Assembly (NCBI RefSeq): GCF_003044445.1
Contig: NZ_POWX01000015.1
Coordinates: 7,877 to 71,876 of the forward strand
Reading direction: 5' to 3'
DNA length: 64,000 bases
DNA from: Neisseria mucosa
GTDB lineage: Bacteria > Pseudomonadota > Gammaproteobacteria > Burkholderiales > Neisseriaceae
The position numbers and the translations under genes are program-made. Below the pieces are notes generated by a model. The model saw only the letters and a program-made list of their open reading frames with translations, ran no database searches and was not told the DNA's origin. Below, piece after piece: positions 1-7,421 of this stretch (position 1 is the stretch's first letter; each line of letters begins with the position of its first letter).

Positions 1-212
1 AATGGATGGGCGTACAACGCCATCTGAAAGTCGCCGGCATCTTCGCCCGCCTGTACTACCGCGACAGCAAAGACAAATACCGCCCCGAAATCCCGCGCTT
101 CCTCAACTACCTGCGCCGCACCTCCCGCCGCTACACCGAGCTTGCTCCGTTGTATGCGCTGTTGGTTGAACTGGTCGGCGACGATGAATTGGAAACCGGG
201 TTTACGTTTTAA
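1..212 (+). CDS. amgK: AmgK-type sugar kinase, C-terminal fragment
   Basis: The gene enters from the left edge; only the last 69 or so codons are present, read from base 3, ending with TAA at 210-212. The visible tail, with W-M-G-V-Q-R-H-L-K and a later Y-L-R-R motif, matches the end of the aminoglycoside-phosphotransferase-like family that phosphorylates N-acetylmuramate and N-acetylglucosamine at the anomeric position for cell-wall recycling (AmgK, partner of MurU). The kinase motifs lie outside the window, so the call rests on the tail alone. An inverted uptake-sequence pair follows 37 bases after the stop and probably ends transcription. Confidence 0.7.
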   Translation, partial: WMGVQRHLKVAGIFARLYYRDSKDKYRPEIPRFLNYLRRTSRRYTELAPLYALLVELVGDDELETGFTF

Positions 213-249
213 AAGACAGATGGCTTTGTGCCACTCTTGATAAGAAAAG

Positions 250-289
250 AGGTCGTCTGAAAATCCTGAAATGGGGTTTCAGACGACCT
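250..289 (+). terminator. Inverted DUS pair, terminator of amgK
   Basis: AGGTCGTCTGAA at 250-261 is followed by its reverse complement ending at 289 and then TTTTAT. The two arms form a 12-bp stem. In Neisseria such paired uptake sequences commonly serve as intrinsic terminators. Confidence 0.75.
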
Positions 290-378
290 TTTATATCCTT
301 ATATATTATGTAAATTTAGGTTTATCCGCTGTGTCAATTTAAGCTTGACTCGACAGCAATCAAAACATCGATACCGTC

Positions 379-473
379 ATTCCCGCGTAGGCGGGAATCC
401 AGGTTTTCGATTTTCAGAAATACTTAGAGATTACTGCAATTCCAAACTTCTGGATTCCCGCCTACGCGGGAAT
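379..473. repeat. dRS3 pair flanking a short repeat-sequence spacer
   Basis: Two 20-bp units of the form ATTCCC-N8-GGGAAT lie at 379-398 and 454-473, matching the neisserial dRS3 consensus. They enclose about 55 bases, the usual arrangement of dRS3/RS repeat cassettes. The region 213-619 otherwise holds only the amgK and mqo terminators and no convincing gene. Confidence 0.75.
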
Positions 474-574
474 GACGGCTGAGCCTTTTTGTTCAGGTTT
501 GCCATGTATAGCTGACTTTATTGGTTTTATGCTGCACTGCCAACGATGGGCATTTCTATTCTATTCACACATAA

Positions 575-603
575 AAACAGCGTATCTCAAGGATACGCTG
601 TTT
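575..603 (-). terminator. Intrinsic terminator of mqo
   Basis: AAACAGCGTATC and its perfect complement GATACGCTGTTT are separated by 5 bases, giving a 12-bp stem just beyond the mqo stop codon. On the minus strand the stem is followed by T-rich sequence. It has no uptake sequence in it. Confidence 0.8.
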
Positions 604-619
604 CATCATTACTTTCCCA

Positions 620-2095
620 TCATTGATGATGGATGCCCAATACTTTGGCGTTGTGGCTGATGATTTCGTCCGCCAAAGTCGGATTGTCGTTGAGCTTGAT
701 ACCGAAGCCGGGGACAAGCTCTTTCAGACGACCTTCCCATGAGGGGATGCGGCTTGGGAAACATTGGTGGATGAGCTTGATCATCAAAGGCACGGCGGTT
801 GATGCGCCGGGGGATGCGCCCAAGAGTGCGGCGAGCGAGCCGTCGGCGTGGGCGACGATTTCGGTACCGAATTGGAGGACGCCGCCTTTTTCAGGGTCTT
901 TTTTGATGATTTGCACACGTTGCCCTGCGGTGATGAGTTCCCAGTCGTCAGGGTTTGCTTCGGGGTAGTATTCCAGCAGGGAGGCGAAGCGTTCTTCTTT
1001 GGTTTTGCGCAATTCGCCCAGTAGGTATTTGGTCAGGGGCATATTCGCCCAACCGGCACGCAACATGGGGTAGAGGTTGTCCAAGTGGATGGACAGGGGC
1101 AAATCCATGAGCGAGCCTTGTTTGAGGAAGTTGGAGCGGAAGCCTGCGTAAGGGCCGAACATCAGGTGGCGTTTGCCGTCGACGTTGCGGGTGTCGAGGT
1201 GTGGAACAGACATCGGAGGCGCGCCGACGGAGGCTTGTCCGTACACTTTGGCGTTGTGCTGCGCGGCGGTTTCGGGGTTGCTGTTGCGGAAGAACAGACC
1301 GGAAACGGGGAAGCCGCCGTAGCCTTTGCCTTCGGGAATGCCTGATTTTTGCAACAGGGTCAGTGCGCCGCCGCCTGCACCGAGGAAGAGGAAACGGGTG
1401 CGCAGGGTGAGTTGTCCGTCGGGATTGCGGGTGTCGCTGGTTTTGAGTACCCATGCGCGGTCGGATTCGCGTTTGACATCTTCGACGTGGCGGTTGAACT
1501 CGATTTTGACGCCTTTTTCGCGCAGGTATTGCACCATTTGGCGGGTCAGGCTGCCGAAATCGACGTCTGTGCCTTCGGCGGAGTAGTTGGCGGCGACGGG
1601 TTGGCCTTCTTTACGGCCGTTGATGACCAGCGGCGCCCATTCGGCGATTTTGGCGCGGTCGGTGGAGAATTCCATCCGTTCGAAGAGTTTTTGGGATTTG
1701 AATGCGTCGTAACGTTTTTGCAGGTAGTTGCAATGGTCGGTGTTCATGACCAGCGACATATGCGGAACGGTATTGATAAAGGAGTTGTCGGCGATTTTGC
1801 CTTCTTCGACAAGCGATGCCCAGAACTGGCGGCTGATGTGGAATTGTTCGGCAATATTGAGGGCGCGGGTCGGGTCGATGGTGCCGTCTGCGCCGAGCGG
1901 GGCGTAATTGAGTTCGCACAATGCGGAATGCCCTGTGCCGGCGTTGTTCCAAGCGTTTGACGATTCCAACGCTACGTCTTCCAAGCGTTCGATAAGGGTG
2001 ATTTCCCAAGACGGTTCGAGTTCTTTGAGCAAAACGCCCAAAGTCGCGCTCATAATGCCTCCACCCACCAAGACAACATCTGTTGCTTCAGCCAT
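620..2095 (-). CDS. mqo: Malate:quinone oxidoreductase
   Basis: This is the 491-residue membrane-associated FAD enzyme that oxidises malate to oxaloacetate and passes electrons to the quinone pool, replacing or complementing soluble malate dehydrogenase in the TCA cycle. The N-terminus has the dinucleotide-binding stretch V-V-L-V-G-G-G-I-M-S, followed by the family signature around N-N-A-G-T-G-H and later N-Y-A-P-L. The open frame extends upstream to 2119, but the ATG at 2095 is preceded by AGGAG at a good distance and gives the usual family N-terminus, so I place the start there. It is a single-gene unit with its own hairpin terminator at 575-603. Confidence 0.95.
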   Translation of the reverse strand: MAEATDVVLVGGGIMSATLGVLLKELEPSWEITLIERLEDVALESSNAWNNAGTGHSALCELNYAPLGADGTIDPTRALNIAEQFHISRQFWASLVEEGKIADNSFINTVPHMSLVMNTDHCNYLQKRYDAFKSQKLFERMEFSTDRAKIAEWAPLVINGRKEGQPVAANYSAEGTDVDFGSLTRQMVQYLREKGVKIEFNRHVEDVKRESDRAWVLKTSDTRNPDGQLTLRTRFLFLGAGGGALTLLQKSGIPEGKGYGGFPVSGLFFRNSNPETAAQHNAKVYGQASVGAPPMSVPHLDTRNVDGKRHLMFGPYAGFRSNFLKQGSLMDLPLSIHLDNLYPMLRAGWANMPLTKYLLGELRKTKEERFASLLEYYPEANPDDWELITAGQRVQIIKKDPEKGGVLQFGTEIVAHADGSLAALLGASPGASTAVPLMIKLIHQCFPSRIPSWEGRLKELVPGFGIKLNDNPTLADEIISHNAKVLGIHHQ

Positions 2096-2485
2096 GGTTG
2101 TACTCCTATAAACAGGCATATCCTGCCTTTATGATTATCCGTTGTATTACGAACGCCTGTTTCGACGGTAAAACCTGCTATGGTGTGTGTCCATGGGCGC
2201 GGTGTTTTGGTGTGGAAAATTGCGCGCGGGTTTTACGTTTTGGACCGATGTTCAGGCGTTCATAATATGTTATTGAGAATTTAGTGGATTTTGCTGAGAA
2301 TTGCAAAGATTTTCTGTTTGGATTTACATAAACGCGATTTGAAAAGGTCGTCTGAAACATTCAGACGACCTTTATTTATCAGGGAATTGGCGGCATTGCA
2401 CCTTATTTCATTAATTTTTTAAAGACTTCGGATTGTCAGCAAGATGGGCGTGTTTTGATGAAAAAATGAAGAAGAAAACGTTTTT
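2096..2485. other. Intergenic region upstream of mqo
   Basis: No gene is supported in these 390 bases. They contain the mqo leader and promoter region, and an inverted DUS pair at 2345-2372. The short open frames across it have no ribosome-binding site or recognisable product. Confidence 0.6.
2345..2372. terminator. Inverted DUS pair between the GNAT gene and mqo
   Basis: AGGTCGTCTGAA and its complement lie almost back to back, with a 4-base loop, followed by TTTATTT on the plus strand. It lies downstream of the minus-strand acetyltransferase gene and probably separates it from mqo. Confidence 0.65.
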
Positions 2486-3073
2486 TCAGGACGCGTCATA
2501 AGTTGCCGCTTTTTCGAGCAGTTTTGCCCTTGCCTGCGGCCATTCCTCACGCAACAGGCTGTATTCCACCGTATCGCGCACGCTGCCGTCTTTCCGCAGC
2601 TTGTGGCAGCGCAAGATGCCGTCTTGGTGTGCGCCCAAGCGTTCGATGGCGCGTTGGGAGGCGGTGTTGAGGTTGTCGGTCTGCCAGCAGGCGCAGCGGC
2701 AGTTCAAAGTGTCGAAAACGTAGTCGAGCAACATGATTTTACAGGTGGTATTGATGCGCGTGCGCTGTGCCGATAGGGCATACCAGGTGAAACCGATGTA
2801 GAGGCGTGGGATGGCGGGGTCGATGTGGTAAAGCGAAGTTGAGCCGACGATTTTGCCCGTGTCTTCGTCGATGACGGCGAAGGCGAGACGGGTTTGCATA
2901 GCAGTGCGGATATAGTCCGCCACTTGGTGGGGTTCGGGTGCGGTGGTTACGTTCAGCTTCCAAACTTCGCCGTCGCAAACTGCTTCGCGCAAACCGTCTT
3001 CATGTGCCGTTGTTAAAGGTTCGAGACGGACGCGGTCGAAGGACAAAACGGGAACAGATGAAAAATCAGCCAT
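2486..3073 (-). CDS. GNAT family N-acetyltransferase (RimJ/RimL-like)
   Basis: The 195-residue protein has the RimJ/RimL layout of the GNAT fold. It starts with an F-D-R-V-R-L-E-P-L strand, has a G-S-T-S-L central strand, and a Q-R-T-x-I-N stretch followed by a long helix in the acetyl-CoA binding region. Near the end an N-x-x-S-Q-R-A-I-E-R-L-G motif is typical of this branch. The substrate cannot be read from the sequence; relatives acetylate protein N-termini or small amines. The start at 3073 has AAGGA about eight bases upstream. It lies downstream of the cyclo-ligase gene on the same strand, 94 bases away and separated from it by a loose inverted DUS pair. Confidence 0.8.
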   Translation of the reverse strand: MADFSSVPVLSFDRVRLEPLTTAHEDGLREAVCDGEVWKLNVTTAPEPHQVADYIRTAMQTRLAFAVIDEDTGKIVGSTSLYHIDPAIPRLYIGFTWYALSAQRTRINTTCKIMLLDYVFDTLNCRCACWQTDNLNTASQRAIERLGAHQDGILRCHKLRKDGSVRDTVEYSLLREEWPQARAKLLEKAATYDAS

Positions 3074-3104
3074 GAGGGTTCCTTTGTATTTGATGGTTTG
3101 AGTT

Positions 3105-3158
3105 TTCAGACGACCTTTTATAGTGTCTTAACGGGCGACATCTTTGAGGTCGTCTGAA
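3105..3158. repeat. Inverted DUS pair with a long loop
   Basis: The reverse-complement DUS at 3105-3116 and a forward copy at 3147-3158 are 30 bases apart, between the cyclo-ligase stop and the acetyltransferase start. The long loop makes it a weaker terminator candidate than the tight pairs elsewhere. Confidence 0.5.
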
Positions 3159-3167
3159 AGCTATTGA

Positions 3168-3758
3168 TTAATGATGTTTGAACACCAGCACGCCCGACTC
3201 CGATACAAACCCGTCCAGCGGCAGGTCGTGCGGTTCGCGCGGCAGCGTGTCAACCAGTTGGCAATCGAAGCCTACGCCTATGGTTTTTGCCTGTAAACGG
3301 TATTTCATTGCCGAGAGCGTCGCGTCGTAATAGCCGCCTGCCTGCCCCAAGCGGTAGCCCTTGCGGTCCATACCGACAATCGGGACGAACAATATCGATA
3401 AACCGTGTACGCGGATTTTGCGCCCTGCAAACTGCGGTACATTCAATTTCGCCCTGCCGCACTTGCGTTCTTGTTTTACTCCGTCGGTAGGATAGGGCGT
3501 GAACCACATCCGCCGCGAACGAGGTTCGATATAAGGCAGATACAGTTTGGCCCCGCGTTTTTGCGCCGCACGGACGAAACCGTCCAGCCGCAGCTCGTTG
3601 CCCATCGGCCAATACACGCCGATCTTACGCCCCTTCTTGATATAACGCTTGAGCAGACGGTTAATCGTTTGCCCCGCCGCCAGCCGCCCTTGATGCCCCA
3701 TCTGCGTGCGGGCGCGGCGCAACTCTCGGCGCAGGGCGTGTTTTTCCTCATTCCTCAT
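3168..3758 (-). CDS. ygfA: 5-formyltetrahydrofolate cyclo-ligase
   Basis: The 196-residue protein belongs to the family that converts 5-formyl-THF to 5,10-methenyl-THF using ATP, returning folate to one-carbon metabolism. Evidence is the basic N-terminal R-R-E-L-R-R-A-R, the W-P-M-G-N-E-L substrate strand and the C-terminal G-Y-R-L-G-Q-A-G-G-Y-Y-D loop, the family's nucleotide-binding signature. The DUS complement ends directly against the ATG, so AAAAGG of the uptake sequence is the only visible Shine-Dalgarno element. A second ATG lies a few codons in, but the family N-terminus favours the first or one very close to it. It diverges from the small membrane gene at 3836. Confidence 0.88.
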   Translation of the reverse strand: MRNEEKHALRRELRRARTQMGHQGRLAAGQTINRLLKRYIKKGRKIGVYWPMGNELRLDGFVRAAQKRGAKLYLPYIEPRSRRMWFTPYPTDGVKQERKCGRAKLNVPQFAGRKIRVHGLSILFVPIVGMDRKGYRLGQAGGYYDATLSAMKYRLQAKTIGVGFDCQLVDTLPREPHDLPLDGFVSESGVLVFKHH

Positions 3759-3835
3759 TTCAGACGACCTTTTGAGTGTTGTTGTAGAATACGGCGATTA
3801 TAAACACTCTGTTCGCCTCAAAACAGGATTCCGCC

Positions 3836-4078
3836 ATGTGGCATATCGTCCTTATCGGCTACCTCTTCGTCGCCGTCATGTATTCCGCCGCCCAACCCAG
3901 CATCGCGCGCGCTTTGATTTATTTGGTTTTTTGGGCGGTTCTGCCCGTCGCGTTTACCGTTTTCGTCGTCACTATCCGCCGCCGCAACCGTCTGATGAAG
4001 CAGCAGGAAAAGGAAGCATTCGAACAAAGCCGCCGCGCAGCCGGACAAGAAGGCGGCAAACACGACGGCAGTGTATAA
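3836..4078 (+). CDS. Small conserved membrane protein, function unknown
   Basis: The 80-residue protein has two predicted membrane helices (about residues 3-20 and 25-45), followed by a basic R-R-R-N-R stretch and a charged, Gln- and Glu-rich tail that should lie in the cytoplasm. I recognise no domain. It sits between the cyclo-ligase and rpsB. The antisense frame is similarly open but encodes nothing recognisable, and the hydrophobic pattern favours the plus strand. A DUS follows its stop. Confidence 0.6.
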   Translation: MWHIVLIGYLFVAVMYSAAQPSIARALIYLVFWAVLPVAFTVFVVTIRRRNRLMKQQEKEAFEQSRRAAGQEGGKHDGSV

Positions 4079-4180
4079 AATCCCTTTTCAGACGACCCCT
4101 TATCCGCTATAATCCATCAGTTTTCCATTTCGGAAACACACTATTTTTTAAAACTTATGCCCACTTTCGCCGAAGGGTGC

Positions 4181-4251
4181 TTGACAATAGGCGCAGCCTA
4201 TCAAGTTCTATGCGATTGAATGTGTGCTCTTAACCCTTTCAAGGAAATAAA
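4181..4251 (+). promoter_or_regulatory. rpsB promoter/leader candidate
   Basis: A perfect -35 hexamer, TTGACA, at 4181-4186 precedes rpsB. No strong -10 stands at the ideal spacing; TTCTAT at 4206-4211 is the closest with 19 bases between. AAGGA just before the rpsB ATG is a good ribosome-binding site. The leader may also carry the S2 autoregulatory site known in other bacteria, but I cannot demonstrate it. Confidence 0.35.
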
Positions 4252-4980
4252 ATGTCTCAAATTACTATGCGTCAGATGATTGAAGCCGGCGTTCACTTCG
4301 GCCACCAAACCCGTTTCTGGAACCCGAAAATGGCACAATACATTTTCGGTGCGCGCAATAAAATCCACATCGTAAACCTGGAAAAAACCCTGCCGATGTT
4401 CCAAGAAGCGCAAGAAGCCGTACGCCGTCTGGTTGCCAACAAAGGCACCGTGCTGTTCGTCGGCACCAAACGTCAAGCGCGTGAAATCATCCGCGAAGAA
4501 GCTACCCGCGCCGGTATGCCTTTCGTCGATTACCGTTGGTTGGGCGGCATGCTGACCAACTACAAAACCGTTAAGCAATCCATCAAACGCCTGGAAGAAA
4601 AAACCGCTGCTCTGGAAAACGCTGCCGAAGGCGGTTTCAACAAAAAAGAAATTCTGGAAATGCAACGCGACGTTGAAAAACTGGAACGTTCTTTGGGCGG
4701 TATCAAAAACATGAAAGGCCTGCCTGACGCGATTTTCGTTATCGACACCGGCTACCAAAAAGGTACTTTGGTCGAAGCTGAAAAACTGGGCATCCCCGTT
4801 ATCGCCGTAGTCGATACCAACAACAGCCCTGACGGCGTGAAATACGTTATCCCCGGTAACGACGACTCCGCCAAAGCCATCCGCCTGTACTGCCGCGGCA
4901 TCGCCGACGCAGTTTTGGAAGGCAAAAACCAAGCGCTGCAAGAAACCGTAGCCGCTGCCCAAGAAGCTGCTGCCGAGTAA
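4252..4980 (+). CDS. rpsB: 30S ribosomal protein S2
   Basis: The 242-residue protein opens with the S2 signature M-R-Q-M-I-E-A-G-V-H-F-G-H-Q-T-R and W-N-P-K-M, and later has the conserved D-A-I-F-V-I-D and N-S-P-D-G-V-K-Y-V-I-P-G-N-D-D blocks. S2 binds late in 30S assembly near the decoding side and helps recruit S1. The codon use is strongly biased, as expected of a highly expressed gene. It heads the classic rpsB-tsf-pyrH order, with 121 bases before tsf holding a small hairpin. Confidence 0.98.
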   Translation: MSQITMRQMIEAGVHFGHQTRFWNPKMAQYIFGARNKIHIVNLEKTLPMFQEAQEAVRRLVANKGTVLFVGTKRQAREIIREEATRAGMPFVDYRWLGGMLTNYKTVKQSIKRLEEKTAALENAAEGGFNKKEILEMQRDVEKLERSLGGIKNMKGLPDAIFVIDTGYQKGTLVEAEKLGIPVIAVVDTNNSPDGVKYVIPGNDDSAKAIRLYCRGIADAVLEGKNQALQETVAAAQEAAAE

Positions 4981-4995
4981 TCCGGCAAACCGAAG

Positions 4996-5016
4996 AGGGG
5001 CGTTATGCCCCTTTTC
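4996..5016 (+). terminator. Short hairpin between rpsB and tsf
   Basis: AGGGGC, a 5-base loop and GCCCCT are followed by TTTTCTC. The 6-bp GC-rich stem with a short T-run looks like a leaky terminator that could lower tsf expression relative to rpsB. A reverse-complement DUS follows at about 5038. Confidence 0.55.
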
Positions 5017-5101
5017 TCAAATCCCGTTCTGAAACCTTTTCAGACGACCCCATTCCCAAACACGGATACCCCGTGTTTCCCAAAAATCTAGGAGATTCAA
5101 A

Positions 5102-5956
5102 ATGGCAGAAATTACTGCAAAAATGGTTGCCGATCTGCGCGCCGCTACCGGCCTGGGCATGATGGAATGCAAAAAAGCCTTGGTTGAAGCCGAAGGCAAC
5201 TTCGAAAAAGCCGAAGAAATCCTGCGCATCAAATCCGGCGCGAAAGCCGGCAAACTGGCTGGCCGTACCGCTGCCGAAGGCGTATTGGCTTACGCCATCA
5301 ACGGCAATGTCGGCGCATTGGTTGAAGTAAACTGCGAAACCGACTTCGTTGCCAAAGACGCAGGTTTCGTAGAATTCGCCAACTTCGTTGCGAAAACTGC
5401 TGCCGAGAAAAAACCGGCTACCGTTGAAGAATTGAGCGAACTGGTTGAAGCAGAACGCAAAGCCATCATCGCCAAATTGGGCGAGAACATGTCTGTCCGC
5501 CGCTTCCAAGTGATCGACACTGCCAACCAACTGGTTGCCTACATCCACGGTGCATTGGCTACCGAAGGCGTATTGGTTGAGTTCAAAGGCTCTGAAGATG
5601 TAGCGCGTAAAATCGGTATGCACATCGTTGCCGCTAAGCCGCAATGCGTAACCGAAGCCGAAGTAGATGCCGAAACCATCGAAAAAGAACGCCACATCTA
5701 CACCGAGCAAGCCATCGCTTCCGGCAAACCTGCCGACATCGCCGCTAAAATGGTTGAAGGCCGTATCCGCAAATTCTTGGCTGAAATCACTCTGAACGGC
5801 CAAGCATTCGTAATGAACCCTGACCAAACCGTTGCCCAATTCGCTAAAGAAAACGGCACGGAAGTCGTCAGCTTCGTACGTTACAAAGTAGGCGACGGTA
5901 TCGAAAAAGCCGTTGTTGACTACGCAGCCGAAGTTGCCGCTGCTGCTAAAGTGTAA
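5102..5956 (+). CDS. tsf: Elongation factor Ts
   Basis: The 284-residue protein has the N-terminal UBA-like domain (about residues 1-55) with M-V-x-D-L-R-x-x-T-G-x-G-M-M-E-C-K-K-A-L. It then has the core with V-N-C-E-T-D-F-V-A, the second EF-Ts signature. It catalyses GDP/GTP exchange on EF-Tu. AGGAG a few bases before the ATG supports the start. Length and domain order are normal, and a hairpin terminator follows. Confidence 0.98.
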   Translation: MAEITAKMVADLRAATGLGMMECKKALVEAEGNFEKAEEILRIKSGAKAGKLAGRTAAEGVLAYAINGNVGALVEVNCETDFVAKDAGFVEFANFVAKTAAEKKPATVEELSELVEAERKAIIAKLGENMSVRRFQVIDTANQLVAYIHGALATEGVLVEFKGSEDVARKIGMHIVAAKPQCVTEAEVDAETIEKERHIYTEQAIASGKPADIAAKMVEGRIRKFLAEITLNGQAFVMNPDQTVAQFAKENGTEVVSFVRYKVGDGIEKAVVDYAAEVAAAAKV

Positions 5957-5973
5957 GGCAATTATGAAAAAGA

Positions 5974-6014
5974 AAGCACCTGGATTCCCAACGAATCAGG
6001 GTGCTTTTTTTTGA
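5974..6014 (+). terminator. Intrinsic terminator of tsf
   Basis: AAGCACC pairs with GGTGCTT across an 18-base loop and is followed by eight T residues. It sits just after the tsf stop. The rest of 5957-6267 (311 bases) is the pyrH leader, with a degenerate DUS (GGTTGTCTGAA) near 6137 and no gene. Confidence 0.75.
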
Positions 6015-6267
6015 GAGCTACACTGTTTAAAATACTGTCGAAAAGAAAATATTTCATCATAATCAACCAATAATAATTTAACCAAACCCATACACCCACG
6101 GAAAACGCGTTACCCTGTCAGCTAAACATCCGGAAAGGTTGTCTGAAAAATCAAACGTCCTTTCCCCGAATTGAAGCAGCGCCACAGGGTGAACTGAACA
6201 TTTGGAACGAATGGTCGGTTTACCCTGATTACTCGGCGTTATCCACCCAAAGAAAGCAAGGTATCCC

Positions 6268-6987
6268 ATGACACAGCAAATCAAATACAAACGCGTATTA
6301 CTGAAACTCTCCGGCGAATCCCTGATGGGTTCCGATCCTTTCGGCATCAACCACGATACCATCGTCCAAACCGTCGGTGAAATCGCCGAAGTCGTCAAAA
6401 TGGGCGTACAAGTCGGCATCGTTGTCGGAGGCGGCAACATCTTCCGCGGCGTATCCGCCCAAGCAGGCAGCATGGATCGCGCCACCGCAGACTACATGGG
6501 CATGATGGCGACCGTCATGAACGCACTCGCCCTCAAAGATGCCTTCGAAACCCTCGGCATCAAAGCGCGCGTACAATCCGCGCTTTCCATGCAGCAAATC
6601 GCCGAAACCTACGCCCGCCCCAAAGCCATCCAATACCTTGAAGAAGGCAAAGTCGTCATCTTCGCCGCCGGTACGGGCAACCCGTTCTTCACCACCGACA
6701 CCGCCGCCGCCCTGCGCGGAGCCGAAATGAACTGCGACGTCATGCTCAAAGCCACCAACGTGGACGGCGTTTATACCGCAGACCCGAAAAAAGACCCGTC
6801 CGCCACGCGCTACGAAACCATCACCTTTGACGAAGCCTTGAACAAAAACCTCAAAGTCATGGACGCAACCGCTTTCGCCCTCTGCCGCGAACGCAAACTC
6901 AACATCGTCGTCTTCGGCATCGCCAAACAAGGCTCGCTCAAACGCGTCGTTACCGGCGAAGACGAAGGCACGCTGGTTCACTGCTGA
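6268..6987 (+). CDS. pyrH: Uridylate kinase
   Basis: The 239-residue bacterial UMP kinase of the amino-acid-kinase fold phosphorylates UMP to UDP as a hexamer. The start has the family's R-V-L-L-K-L-S-G-E-S-L-M-G, then V-V-G-G-G-N-I-F-R-G, and later A-A-G-T-G-N-P-F-F-T-T-D-T-A-A, which lines the UMP site. Length is standard. It is separated from tsf by a terminator and 311 bases, so it probably has its own promoter; frr, often next in other bacteria, is not here. Confidence 0.97.
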   Translation: MTQQIKYKRVLLKLSGESLMGSDPFGINHDTIVQTVGEIAEVVKMGVQVGIVVGGGNIFRGVSAQAGSMDRATADYMGMMATVMNALALKDAFETLGIKARVQSALSMQQIAETYARPKAIQYLEEGKVVIFAAGTGNPFFTTDTAAALRGAEMNCDVMLKATNVDGVYTADPKKDPSATRYETITFDEALNKNLKVMDATAFALCRERKLNIVVFGIAKQGSLKRVVTGEDEGTLVHC

Positions 6988-7421
6988 TTTACATCAGGCA
7001 ATACATTGAAGTGATTTGATCAAGCAAAAGGTCGTCTGAAAAACCGAAACTAGGTTTTCAGACGACCTTCTTTTTTCTCAATATCCTCTCCCCTATGTAT
7101 GGTAACGGATGGTAGGAAATCCAAAGATTGTGTGCGGCAATGTAGCGCATTCGTTGCCTGCAAAATTCATTCAAAGTCTTCTAAAAAACTGTAGATTTGA
7201 GATTTGGTCAAACCCGTTTCATCCGTTTTCATTTCGGTGAGGCCGGATTTTCAGACGACCTTTCCTTCATTTGTTCCCGCAAACCATTGCCACCTGTCAA
7301 ATCCCCCCGAAAAAGCGTACAATTCCACGTTTATTTTTGAATTCATTATATTTTCAGACGACCTCCGTCAGAGAAAAGGGGTCGTCTGAAACCATTAGGC
7401 ACGTTAAAACACATGACCCAC
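6988..7421. other. Intergenic region pyrH-mnmG
   Basis: No gene is supported in these 434 bases. They hold a DUS terminator pair at 7029-7068, a single reverse DUS near 7252, and an outward-facing DUS pair at 7353-7391 just before mnmG. Confidence 0.6.
7029..7068 (+). terminator. Inverted DUS pair, terminator of pyrH
   Basis: AGGTCGTCTGAAAA and its complement are separated by about 12 bases and followed by CTTTTTTC. It lies 41 bases after the pyrH stop. Confidence 0.75.
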
